Program-made: the position numbers and the translations under genes
Origin: Mesonia mobilis DSM 19841
GTDB lineage: Bacteria > Bacteroidota > Bacteroidia > Flavobacteriales > Flavobacteriaceae
DNA: 64,000 nt
Reading direction: 5' to 3'
NCBI RefSeq assembly: GCF_000423405.1
Contig: NZ_AUHX01000001.1
Span: forward strand, 124,001-188,000
The notes under the pieces: generated by a model
Database searches by the model: none
Told to the model about the DNA's origin: nothing
The model's input: only the letters and a program-made list of their open reading frames with translations
In this document: positions 19,786 to 27,703 of the stretch, piece by piece
How the letters are laid out: every line of letters begins with the position of its first letter
Position numbering within the stretch: position 1 is the stretch's first letter

Positions 19786-21141
19786 ATGATAGATACAAAT
19801 AAAAATGTAGCATTTTACACGCTGGGTTGTAAGCTTAATTTTTCTGAAACTTCAACGATTGCCCGTTCATTCGAAAATGAAGGTTTTAATCGTGTAGAGT
19901 TTACCGAAAAAGCAGAAATTTATGTGATCAATACGTGTAGTGTTACCGAAAATGCCGATAAGCGTTTTAAAACTATCGTGAAGCAAGCCCAGAAACTTAA
20001 TGAAAACGCCTTTGTGATCGCCATTGGTTGTTATGCGCAATTAAAACCGGAAGAGTTGGCCGATGTTGAAGGGGTTGATTTGGTATTAGGAGCTACCGAA
20101 AAATTCAACATTACCAGTTATTTAAATGAATTACTGAGTCAGCCAGCTGAAACTCGCACAGCTCAAATCCATTCGTGTGAGATTGACGAAGCCGATTTTT
20201 ATGTTGGTTCTTATTCGATTGGTGATCGAACGCGCGCATTTTTAAAAGTGCAAGATGGTTGTGATTATAAATGTACGTATTGTACCATTCCTTTAGCACG
20301 TGGAATCTCTCGAAGCGATACCTTAGAAAATGTGCTGAAGAACGCCAAAGAAATTTCTGATCAAGACATTAAAGAAATTGTATTGACCGGTGTAAATATT
20401 GGCGATTATGGAAAAGGGGAGTTTGGCAATAAAAAGCACGAGCATACTTTTTTGGAATTGGTAAAAGCTTTAGATGAAGTAGAAGGGATCGAGCGTTTAC
20501 GAATTTCTTCCATTGAACCGAATTTATTAAAAAACGAAACCATCGATTTTGTTGCGCAAAGCAATACGTTTGTGCCGCATTTTCATATTCCTTTACAGAG
20601 CGGAAGCAACAAATTGTTAGGCTTAATGCGTCGTCGTTACCGTAGAGAATTATATGTAGATCGTGTGGAGCAAATTAAAGAAACAATGCCGAACGCTTGT
20701 ATTGGTGTTGATGTAATTGTTGGTTTTCCCGGTGAAACCGACGAGTTGTTTTTAGAAACTTATAATTTCTTGAACGATCTTGATATTTCTTATTTACACG
20801 TCTTTACATATTCTGAAAGAGATAATACACTTGCGGCAGAAATGGAAGATGTCGTACCGTTAAAGGTGAGAAAAAAGCGTAGTAAAATGTTACGTGGTCT
20901 TTCAGCTAAGAAGCGAAGAGCATTTTATGAAAGTCAGCTAGGGAATACACTTACCGTACTTTTTGAAGGTGAAAATAAAGAAGGCTATATTCACGGATTT
21001 ACACAGAATTACGTGAAAGTGAAAATGCCATGGAATCCGGAATTTGTAAATACTTTACACGAAGTAACTTTAACTGAGATTGATGAAGACGGCTTAGTTC
21101 GTTTTGATTTAGTAGAATCGAATTCGAACGTGGCGGTTTAG
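19786..21141 (+). CDS. mtaB: tRNA t6A37 methylthiotransferase
   Basis: This radical-SAM enzyme adds a methylthio group to t6A at position 37 of ANN-decoding tRNAs. The 451 residues have an N-terminal UPF0004 domain with the three cluster cysteines Cys15, Cys51 and Cys82, the radical-SAM motif CDYKCTYC (Cys159, Cys163, Cys166) and a C-terminal TRAM domain (about 375-440). The opening YTLGCKLNFSET is typical of MtaB as against MiaB and RimO. The start is fixed by a strong Shine-Dalgarno. Confidence 0.95.
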   Translation: MIDTNKNVAFYTLGCKLNFSETSTIARSFENEGFNRVEFTEKAEIYVINTCSVTENADKRFKTIVKQAQKLNENAFVIAIGCYAQLKPEELADVEGVDLVLGATEKFNITSYLNELLSQPAETRTAQIHSCEIDEADFYVGSYSIGDRTRAFLKVQDGCDYKCTYCTIPLARGISRSDTLENVLKNAKEISDQDIKEIVLTGVNIGDYGKGEFGNKKHEHTFLELVKALDEVEGIERLRISSIEPNLLKNETIDFVAQSNTFVPHFHIPLQSGSNKLLGLMRRRYRRELYVDRVEQIKETMPNACIGVDVIVGFPGETDELFLETYNFLNDLDISYLHVFTYSERDNTLAAEMEDVVPLKVRKKRSKMLRGLSAKKRRAFYESQLGNTLTVLFEGENKEGYIHGFTQNYVKVKMPWNPEFVNTLHEVTLTEIDEDGLVRFDLVESNSNVAV

Positions 21142-21173
21142 TTATTTATAGTTTCAATTAACATCAACTTAAA

Positions 21174-21252
21174 TTGAATCAGGGTCTCATCATACGAGTT
21201 TCTACCTGTTATTTTAAATAAGATTCCATGTGGTGAGCGGAATGATGACGCT
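21174..21252. repeat. Dispersed two-hairpin repeat, degraded copy 2
   Basis: This shares CAGGGTCTCATCATA exactly with copy 1 at 19510-19592 and ends in ATGATGACGCTT, but both hairpins have decayed. It touches the stop codon of the DinB-like gene. Confidence 0.6.
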
Positions 21253-21698
21253 TAATCATTACGTTTATAAAAAATATAATCGGTAACTAAAGGTTCTATT
21301 TTATTTCTTCGGAAGTCGGCAATAATTTGCCCTTTGTGATGCGTGTAATGATTGGCAATATGAAAAAGAATATCTCTTACCGAATTGCTGAAGTCTTTTC
21401 CTTTTGAATTTTGATAGGTGATTAGTTGAGCTAAATCAAACTCATTAATGATCTGAAGCGTTTTAGCGTGAGTTGCCTCAATTAATTGAGGCAAATCTTT
21501 TAAATGGTGAAGTTGATGAACCTCCAATTTTTCTTCCGCTAAAATTCGAGCATTCCAAATTTGATGAGCATTGAGGCAATGACAAAACAAATTAAAAGTT
21601 GACTGCGGAATTTTTTCTTGGTGAGTTCCAAATTCAGCAATCAACTTTTGATTATAAAAATGATGGTATTCAAAAATATCGTTTAGAAAGACTTTCAT
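21252..21698 (-). CDS. DinB/YfiT-like putative metalloenzyme
   Basis: This is a four-helix-bundle protein of the DinB superfamily, many members of which are thiol S-transferases or act in damage response, with a three-histidine metal site. The 148 residues contain CHCLNAHQIWNARI with one candidate His and the C-terminal IANHYTHHKGQI with the other candidates. The substrate is unknown. Its stop abuts a repeat element, and its start is 1 bp from the next gene, a GNAT-like protein, so both belong to one operon with pirin. Confidence 0.88.
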   Translation of the reverse strand: MKVFLNDIFEYHHFYNQKLIAEFGTHQEKIPQSTFNLFCHCLNAHQIWNARILAEEKLEVHQLHHLKDLPQLIEATHAKTLQIINEFDLAQLITYQNSKGKDFSNSVRDILFHIANHYTHHKGQIIADFRRNKIEPLVTDYIFYKRND

Positions 21699-21699
21699 T

Positions 21700-21999
21700 T
21701 TAAATATTCATCCCAACCGGTAATAAATCCGAATATTTCGATTTGTTAGCCCGAAAGAATTTTTTTACTTCTTTACTCGTGGGCACAATTCTAATTCTTC
21801 CTTTTTCTTCAATATAATCAAAGATCTTGGTTAGAAATTTTTCTTGATAACCTTGCTCTTGAAGTTTTTCTGATATTTCTAATTTCGAAAGAAAAATTTT
21901 ACGTTCCTGTTCAGAATATTCTAACTTGATGAGATCGCCATCAATTTCAGCTTCAAACTGTCTTAAAAAGTCGTTGTTTTTAATTTCAAAATCTTCCAT
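21700..21999 (-). CDS. Small GNAT-like protein (Acetyltransf_CG type)
   Basis: The 99-residue protein resembles the short GCN5-related group (YjdJ type): GDLIKLEYSEQERKIFLSKL, a central EKLQEQGYQEKFLTKIFDYIEE helix that takes the place of the acetyl-CoA loop, and the end IRIVPTSKEVKKFFRANKSK. The canonical GxGxA loop is weak here, so activity is uncertain. It sits between pirin and the DinB-like gene on the same strand with short gaps. Confidence 0.75.
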   Translation of the reverse strand: MEDFEIKNNDFLRQFEAEIDGDLIKLEYSEQERKIFLSKLEISEKLQEQGYQEKFLTKIFDYIEEKGRIRIVPTSKEVKKFFRANKSKYSDLLPVGMNI

Positions 22000-22014
22000 A
22001 GCATTCGTTTTTAA

Positions 22015-22731
22015 TTATTCCATCGGCACTTCAATTAAAAGTATGCGTGCATCTTCTAATACTTCAATTTCTGTACCATTTGCTTCCCAAATACCTAGCG
22101 CATCTCTTTTTTCAAGCGTTTGATCATCAATTTTCACTTTACCGGAGATCAAGAAAATATACATTCCGTGGTTTTCCCGATGTACTTGGTAATTCACTTT
22201 TTTACCGGCATCGATGTTTCCTAAATTAAAATAGGTTTGTTGATGAACCCAAAGCGCATTGCCATCATTATCATCTTTAGGTGAAACAACGGTAAGCAAT
22301 TTATTATGGCGATCTTCAGGCGTGTATTTTTTCTGGTCGTAACGAGGTTCTACATTTTCAGTTTCTGTAAACACCCAAATTTGTAAGGTATTTGCCATTT
22401 CGGTTTTGCTACCATTAAATTCGCTGTGTTGTACTCCGCTTCCGGCACTCATTACTTGTACTTCACCTTCGTGAATAATACCTTCGTTGCCCATAGAATC
22501 TTTATGCTGAAGCGCTCCCGCTAACGGAATAGTGATAATTTCCATATTTTGATGAGGATGCGTTCCAAAACCCATTCCGCCGTCAATAAAATCATCATTT
22601 AAAACCCGCAAAGCGCCAAATTGTAAGCGATTTGGGTTGAAGTAATTTGCGAAACTAAACGAGTAATTGGCTTTTAACCATCCGAAGTCTGAAGATCCTC
22701 TTGTTGAAGCAGGATGAAAAACTTTTTTCAT
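22015..22731 (-). CDS. Pirin-family cupin protein
   Basis: This is a bicupin of the pirin family; some members (YhhW) open the ring of quercetin, others act as redox-linked regulators. The 238 residues carry the N-terminal cupin metal motif in GFGTHPHQNMEIITIPLAG and HSEFN, with His and Glu ligands. The C-terminal cupin is present but without metal ligands, as usual. It is first in a minus-strand group followed by the GNAT-like and DinB-like genes. The physiological substrate is unknown. Confidence 0.92.
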   Translation of the reverse strand: MKKVFHPASTRGSSDFGWLKANYSFSFANYFNPNRLQFGALRVLNDDFIDGGMGFGTHPHQNMEIITIPLAGALQHKDSMGNEGIIHEGEVQVMSAGSGVQHSEFNGSKTEMANTLQIWVFTETENVEPRYDQKKYTPEDRHNKLLTVVSPKDDNDGNALWVHQQTYFNLGNIDAGKKVNYQVHRENHGMYIFLISGKVKIDDQTLEKRDALGIWEANGTEIEVLEDARILLIEVPME

Positions 22732-22827
22732 TTTAAAAATTTTATAAGATCAAATACAGAAAGAACTGTTATTTTTGAAGTAAAGTTAGTTTTTTAATAC
22801 CAGTTTTACTGTTATATCGCTGTTAAA

Positions 22828-23511
22828 ATGGATGATCTAGAACCCAAAACACATGTTTACTTTATGCCGGGAATGGCGGCTAATCCTAGTATTTTTGAAT
22901 ACATTAACCTGCCCGAAAAATATGTGATACATTGGTTAAAATGGAAAATACCTTACCATAATGAAAGTATGCATTCTTACATTACTAGAATGTTAGAAGA
23001 TGTTGTGCATACCGATCCTGTACTTATTGGCGTTTCTTTTGGTGGAGTGATCGTGCAAGAAATGGCTAAACTAATTTCGGTAAAGCGATTAATTTTAGTT
23101 TCTACCGTAAAATCGAAACACGAGTTACCGGCAAGAATGAAGTTAGCCCGTACAACCGGTTTATATAAAATTTTACCGACCAGTTTAGCCGGTAGAATAG
23201 GCGATCTAGAAAAGTTACCGGTAGGAGAATTTACCCGAAAGCGCGCACATTTATACAAGCAATACCTTTCGGTGAGCGATAAACAGTATTTAGATTGGGC
23301 AATACAAAAAATGGTTTGCTGGGATCAAGAAGAACCTTTAGAAGGTACTATTCATATTCATGGCGGTGCAGATTTGGTATTTCCTATAAAAAACATTAAA
23401 AATTGCATAGTTATTGAAGGTGGTACACATATTATGATTATTAACCGTTTTAGATGGTTTAATAAACATTTACCTTCTTTAATTGAAAAAGGAGAATTAG
23501 TAGAAAATTAA
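22828..23511 (+). CDS. Alpha/beta-hydrolase fold protein
   Basis: A 227-residue hydrolase of unknown substrate. The nucleophile elbow GVSFGG (Ser70) follows a beta-strand, the opening VYFMPGMAANPSIFEYI includes a probable oxyanion region, and the C-terminal IVIEGGTHIMIINR supplies the catalytic His, with an Asp in GGADLVFP. It has no signal peptide. The gene is divergent from pirin and lies 18 bp before the lytic transglycosylase gene, so it may be co-transcribed with it. Confidence 0.85.
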   Translation: MDDLEPKTHVYFMPGMAANPSIFEYINLPEKYVIHWLKWKIPYHNESMHSYITRMLEDVVHTDPVLIGVSFGGVIVQEMAKLISVKRLILVSTVKSKHELPARMKLARTTGLYKILPTSLAGRIGDLEKLPVGEFTRKRAHLYKQYLSVSDKQYLDWAIQKMVCWDQEEPLEGTIHIHGGADLVFPIKNIKNCIVIEGGTHIMIINRFRWFNKHLPSLIEKGELVEN

Positions 23512-23529
23512 TTATTGAAAATTGTGAAG

Positions 23530-24483
23530 ATGAAGAAAATAAAGAACGGATTAATGATTATTGGTGTAGTGGCGATTGCAGGTTTAGGTATTCAGGCGGT
23601 AAGCTCAATACAAACTGAAGGTTCTAACGCCATAAGTACGACAAAAGAAGAAAACGATAAAGCAACTAAAGATTATAACGTTTATGCCTTATCGCTACCT
23701 GAAAATATAAATTTTGCAGGAGAAGCAGTTCCTGTTGAAAATCCCGATATTCACGAACGTATGGATCGTGAATTGTTGGTAAATACCTATTGGCAATCTA
23801 ACGGATTATTGCTCATTAAAAGAGCGCATAAATACTTCCCGATCATCGAGCCAATTTTAAAGAAAAACGGAATCCCGGACGATTTTAAATATTTGGCAAT
23901 TGCAGAAAGCGGACTAACACAAATCGTTTCACCGGCCGGCGCAACGGGTTTTTGGCAGTTAATGGAAGCGACTGCAGAAGAACACGGTTTAGAAGTTAAC
24001 GATAATGTAGACGAACGTTACCATATTGAAAAAGCAACCCAAGCAGCTTGCGAATATTTACAGGAATCTAAAGAACGTTTTGGTTCGTGGACACTCGCAG
24101 CAGCAGCTTACAACGCAGGAAATTATGGGATTAGCAAACAACAAGAACGTCAAGATGTAAACGATTATTACGACTTACTTTTAGGAGAAGAAACCGGTAG
24201 GTATGTGTTTAGAATTTTGGCTTTAAAAGAAATTTTAAGCAATCCAGAGAAGTACGGTTTCAATTTTGAAGAAAAACACCTATACCAACCAATTTCTACT
24301 CAAAATGTTGAAGTAGATACCGCCGTTACAGACTTTGCGCGTTTTGCTAAAGACTTCGGTATTAATTATAAAATATTAAAAATTCATAATCCTTGGTTAA
24401 GAGAAGCACATCTTAACAATAAATCTCGTAAGTTGTACGAAATTAAAATTCCGGAAAAAGGAGTTTACACTTACCAACCATAA
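23530..24483 (+). CDS. Lytic transglycosylase with SLT domain
   Basis: This enzyme cleaves peptidoglycan to form 1,6-anhydro ends. I prefer the ATG start giving MKKIKNGLM (317 residues) over a TTG five codons earlier. It has an N-terminal membrane anchor or signal (about 7-27), then an SLT domain with the catalytic Glu126 in YLAIAESGLTQ, GATGFWQLMEATAEEHGL and AAAAYNAGNYG. It resembles the catalytic half of MltD, without LysM repeats. Its stop codon shares a base with the cardiolipin synthase start (TAATG). Confidence 0.93.
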   Translation: MKKIKNGLMIIGVVAIAGLGIQAVSSIQTEGSNAISTTKEENDKATKDYNVYALSLPENINFAGEAVPVENPDIHERMDRELLVNTYWQSNGLLLIKRAHKYFPIIEPILKKNGIPDDFKYLAIAESGLTQIVSPAGATGFWQLMEATAEEHGLEVNDNVDERYHIEKATQAACEYLQESKERFGSWTLAAAAYNAGNYGISKQQERQDVNDYYDLLLGEETGRYVFRILALKEILSNPEKYGFNFEEKHLYQPISTQNVEVDTAVTDFARFAKDFGINYKILKIHNPWLREAHLNNKSRKLYEIKIPEKGVYTYQP

Positions 24484-25940
24484 TGTTAGAATTTATACAG
24501 AATAATATTTTTTTAACCTTAATTATTATCAACTATGTAATTGCCATTGGTACGGCAATATTTATCATACTGAATAATAGAAATCCCATAACGACCGTGT
24601 CTTATATTTTGGCACTGGTCGTTTTGCCGTTTTTAGGCCTTTTGATTTACTACTTTTTTGGTCAAGAATACCGAAAAGATAAAATGTTTAAACGTAAAAA
24701 GGTGTTTTATAATGAAACAGTTAAAAAATGGGAAAAGAAATTAATGCTGAATGATTATCGGTTAGAGAATTATCAATCAGATTTTCTTCATAATAAGGTT
24801 AACGTTGTGAAACTGCTTCAGAATAATCAAAAAAAACCACTCATCTTCGGTAACGATGTAAAAATCCTTATTAATGGTGAAAAGAAATTTGAATCTCTTT
24901 TTAAAGATCTAGAAGAAGCTAAAAACCATATTCACGTTGAATATTACATGTTTAACGACGATAAAATTGGTTCTAAATTTATCGAAGCACTTATTAAAAG
25001 AGCAAAAGACGGTATTGATGTTCGGGTAAACTATGATTATGTAGCGAGTGGTATTACCAATAAATCCATCAAACGAATGAAAGAAGCCGGGATAGAGATT
25101 TTCCCGTTTATGCCGGTTTGGTTTCCTAATTTAACCCGAAAACTCAATTATAGAAATCATCGAAAGATCGTAGTGATCGATGGGATTATTGGTTACGTTG
25201 GCGGAGTAAATGTTTCAGATGAATATGTAAATCCTAACGACACCGGCTATTGGCGAGATACACATTCTAGGTTAAAAGGAAATGTTGTAAAATCGATTCA
25301 ATCTCATTTTTTATTGAATTGGAATTTTGTTTCTGAACAAGAAATCGAAATTACCGACGATTTTTTCCCGAAAGTTGAAGAAAAATGTGGAGATATTCCT
25401 GTGCAAATTGCTGCGAGTGGTCCAGATTCAGACTATCCGCACATTATGGAAGCTATTTTTACAGCCATCAACGGAGCCGAAGATTACATAAGAATTACCA
25501 CACCTTATTTTATACCAAACGATCAAATGCTTACAGCGCTGAAAACCGCAAGTAGGAGAGGAGTCGATATAGAAATTTTAATTCCGAAAGAAGGAGATTC
25601 TTGGGCTGCAAAATACGCTACAAATTCTTACATACAAGAATTATTAGAGTCGGGCATAAAAGTTTACCATTATTGTAAAGGTATGGTTCACGCCAAAACA
25701 ATGGTGGTCGATGGTTTACTTTCAACCATAGGAACTTCAAATATGGATTATCGTAGTTTTGAAATTAACTTCGAGATTACGGCAATTTTCTACGATGAAG
25801 GAATTAGCAAAAAAATGAAAGAAATTTTTGAAGAAGACGTTGAACATTGTGATAAGGTAGATATAGAAGACTGGGAAGATCGCGCCTTTTGGGAGAAAGT
25901 AAAAGAATCGTTTAGCAGGCTTTGGGCGCCATTATTATAA
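24483..25940 (+). CDS. cls: Cardiolipin synthase (phospholipase D type)
   Basis: This enzyme condenses two phosphatidylglycerols into cardiolipin and glycerol at the inner membrane. The 485 residues have two N-terminal membrane helices (about 8-32 and 40-60), then two HKD motifs: NHRKIVVIDG (His226, Lys228, Asp233) and HAKTMVVDG (His403, Lys405, Asp410). Length and layout match bacterial ClsA. Its start overlaps the stop of the transglycosylase gene. It converges on the thioredoxin-fold gene with a 2-bp gap and no terminator. Confidence 0.95.
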   Translation: MLEFIQNNIFLTLIIINYVIAIGTAIFIILNNRNPITTVSYILALVVLPFLGLLIYYFFGQEYRKDKMFKRKKVFYNETVKKWEKKLMLNDYRLENYQSDFLHNKVNVVKLLQNNQKKPLIFGNDVKILINGEKKFESLFKDLEEAKNHIHVEYYMFNDDKIGSKFIEALIKRAKDGIDVRVNYDYVASGITNKSIKRMKEAGIEIFPFMPVWFPNLTRKLNYRNHRKIVVIDGIIGYVGGVNVSDEYVNPNDTGYWRDTHSRLKGNVVKSIQSHFLLNWNFVSEQEIEITDDFFPKVEEKCGDIPVQIAASGPDSDYPHIMEAIFTAINGAEDYIRITTPYFIPNDQMLTALKTASRRGVDIEILIPKEGDSWAAKYATNSYIQELLESGIKVYHYCKGMVHAKTMVVDGLLSTIGTSNMDYRSFEINFEITAIFYDEGISKKMKEIFEEDVEHCDKVDIEDWEDRAFWEKVKESFSRLWAPLL

Positions 25941-25942
25941 CA

Positions 25943-26641
25943 TTACTTAATGTTGAATTCTATTTTATTTAGAATTTCTTCTTCGTGTTCTAAAATTTGC
26001 GAAACTCCTTCAGAAACATTTTGATAATTAAGCGTGTACGATTTTTCGTATGAAGAATTGTATGGTAAAATCACGGTTCTACTAATATCTACGATTTGCT
26101 TATCAGAACCTATAAAAAATGTAGTTGGGAAACCTAGCGAATGTTTCATGGTTTTTACAATATAGGCATCGCGATTTTCTAATTCATCTACATAAACAAT
26201 ATCGATAGAATTATCATATTCACGAGCTACTTTTCTTACTTCACTTTTTTTATTCCAAAACAAAACAATAAAATCTATTTGATCTTCGTATTTTCTGGAA
26301 AGCTCGTTTAAGGCCGGTATTTCTCCTTTACCGGGAACACACCACGAAGCATAGGTTAATAAAAATATCGGTTTCTCATAATCGTTAAAGCAATTTTTAT
26401 TTTTGCCCAAACAATTAATACTGAAGTTATCGATATAGGAACCTTTTAAACAGTGGTTAACTAGGGAGTCAAATAGGAAGTTTGCTCGGTTCACATCCTC
26501 ATAACGATACGCTTTACTTATTTTTTTCTTATAGCCTTTGATGTGTAAACCAACGGCTTCAGAAAAATAAGTTTTATCGTCTTGAGCGTTAACAGAAAAC
26601 AGAGAGAAACAAAAAAAGATTATGGGTATTAATTTATTCAT
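25943..26641 (-). CDS. Exported thioredoxin-fold (TlpA-like) protein with one active-site Cys
   Basis: I take the ATG giving MNKLIPIIFF (232 residues) with a signal peptide ending SVNAQ; the upstream alternative is TTG. A thioredoxin fold starts near residue 88: FLLTYASWCVPGKGEIPALNEL, with cis-Pro in SLGFPTTFFIG. Compared with the TlpA pattern WCxPCxxE, the second Cys is Gly104, so only Cys101 remains. It cannot do normal dithiol chemistry and may act as a monothiol or scaffold protein. Two further cysteines (Cys77, Cys84) precede the fold. No partner is evident. Confidence 0.85.
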   Translation of the reverse strand: MNKLIPIIFFCFSLFSVNAQDDKTYFSEAVGLHIKGYKKKISKAYRYEDVNRANFLFDSLVNHCLKGSYIDNFSINCLGKNKNCFNDYEKPIFLLTYASWCVPGKGEIPALNELSRKYEDQIDFIVLFWNKKSEVRKVAREYDNSIDIVYVDELENRDAYIVKTMKHSLGFPTTFFIGSDKQIVDISRTVILPYNSSYEKSYTLNYQNVSEGVSQILEHEEEILNKIEFNIK

Positions 26642-26753
26642 ACGCCAAAAAATCAAAAATACTAATATAAAGATATTAAAATTTATCTATTATTTTGAAA
26701 AATTGGCAAAAGAATAAATTTCTTCAGCTTAAATTGAAGATTTCTTAACAGCG

Positions 26754-27269
26754 TTAGATTTTCTTCATCTGCTGTTTCATCATTCTAATTTGTTCGTTGA
26801 GCATACCGTGTTTATCAAGCGTTTTAGCTTCTTTAAGTAATAATTGCGCTTCACGTTTACGTCGTTTAGTCATCGCAATACCTGCCAAATTAAGCTTTGC
26901 CATGGCTAAATCTTGACTCATCGATAAACCAAGTTTAATTGCTTTCTTAAAGTATTTTTCAGCTTGAGTGATATTGGTTTGAGAAACCATAAGTCCATGA
27001 AGGTAGTAGTAGTAACCTTGTTGTTTTTGTACCAAGGCAGACTCCGGATTAGAAATTTTATCTAACCATTTTTTAGCTCCGGGAAAATCTTGTTTTCTCA
27101 ATCTAAGGAAGGCCAATAAAATTAATTCATTCTTAAAGTATAAAAAGATAAAAACTGCCGCTAATAAAATAAGTAAAATACCATTACCTATATTGTTTTC
27201 AATAAATTGATAAATAGCATAACCTATGGTTGCTGCAGCTAAAACTAATTTTATATTTTTGTTGAACAT
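26754..27269 (-). CDS. Membrane protein with TPR-like repeats
   Basis: The function is unknown. Of 171 residues, two N-terminal transmembrane helices (about 8-24 and 28-46) are followed by helical repeats of TPR type (about 55-150), with QGYYYYLHGLMVSQTNITQAEKYFKKAIKLGL the clearest unit (split here by residues 84-115), and a basic tail. Such proteins usually hold protein partners at the inner face of the membrane. A TACCTTTG -7 box lies at 27292-27299 on the minus strand. It is divergent from rpmH. Confidence 0.82.
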   Translation of the reverse strand: MFNKNIKLVLAAATIGYAIYQFIENNIGNGILLILLAAVFIFLYFKNELILLAFLRLRKQDFPGAKKWLDKISNPESALVQKQQGYYYYLHGLMVSQTNITQAEKYFKKAIKLGLSMSQDLAMAKLNLAGIAMTKRRKREAQLLLKEAKTLDKHGMLNEQIRMMKQQMKKI

Positions 27270-27332
27270 GTGTGTAATTTTTTTGGAGCCGCAAAGGTAA
27301 AAAAAACAATTAGAAAATTATTTAAAAATCCG

Positions 27333-27363
27333 TTTGGAAGAGTTAAAAGATATTGTATATTTG
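27333..27363 (+). promoter_or_regulatory. Consensus promoter for rpmH
   Basis: TTTG at 27333-27336 and TATATTTG at 27356-27363, separated by 19 bp: the full Bacteroidota -33/-7 promoter. It gives a leader of about 65-70 nt before the L34 start, which fits a highly expressed ribosomal gene. Confidence 0.85.
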
Positions 27364-27437
27364 CCCGCAGTTTTAAAAAAGAGATTCTCTTATACAAAAC
27401 AACGAAGATACTTAAGAAGATTTAAAGATATTTTAAA

Positions 27438-27596
27438 ATGAAAAGAACGTTTCAACCCTCAAAGAGAAAAAGAAAAAATAAGCACGGATTTAGAGAGCGC
27501 ATGAGTAGCGTTAACGGAAGAAAAGTGCTTGCACGTAGAAGAGCAAAAGGAAGAAAGAAACTTTCTGTATCTTCAGAAAACAGACACAAACACTAA
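27438..27596 (+). CDS. rpmH: 50S ribosomal protein L34
   Basis: A 52-residue ribosomal protein. It opens [18 protein letters not shown] and continues [17 protein letters not shown] and [11 protein letters not shown], the near-invariant L34 sequence, with a short tail ENRHKH as in related bacteria. The consensus promoter upstream and the terminator downstream show a one-gene unit. The usual neighbours dnaA and rnpA are not here, so this is not evidence of the replication origin. Confidence 0.98.
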   Translation: MKRTFQPSKRKRKNKHGFRERMSSVNGRKVLARRRAKGRKKLSVSSENRHKH

Positions 27597-27625
27597 TATG
27601 ATTTATTAGTGATTTAAAATATTAA

Positions 27626-27653
27626 GGTGTTACTTATCGTAACGCCTTTTTTT
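27626..27653 (+). terminator. Terminator of rpmH
   Basis: Stem GGTGTTAC / GTAACGCC (one G-T pair), 5-nt loop, then seven T residues, 29 bp after the rpmH stop. Confidence 0.88.
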
Positions 27654-27669
27654 ATACCTATTCGTATCT

Positions 27670-27677
27670 TAACTTTG
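27670..27677 (+). promoter_or_regulatory. Candidate -7 box for carB
   Basis: TAACTTTG, a full match to TAnnTTTG, 26 bp before the carB ATG. The -33 region falls in the T tract of the rpmH terminator and has no TTTG. Confidence 0.5.
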
Positions 27678-27703
27678 TAACCCAAACTAATATATTTTTT
27701 CAG

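Noticed and set aside
21252-21698. DNA-damage polymerase (DinB, Pol IV)
   Set aside because: The name is shared, but this is the small four-helix DinB-superfamily protein with His ligands, not a Y-family polymerase.
23515-23529. TTG start for the lytic transglycosylase
   Set aside because: An ATG five codons later begins a standard signal sequence (MKKIKNG) and is more usual.
27438-27596. Replication origin near rpmH
   Set aside because: No dnaA, rnpA, DnaA-box cluster or skew evidence; rpmH is often away from the origin in this phylum.
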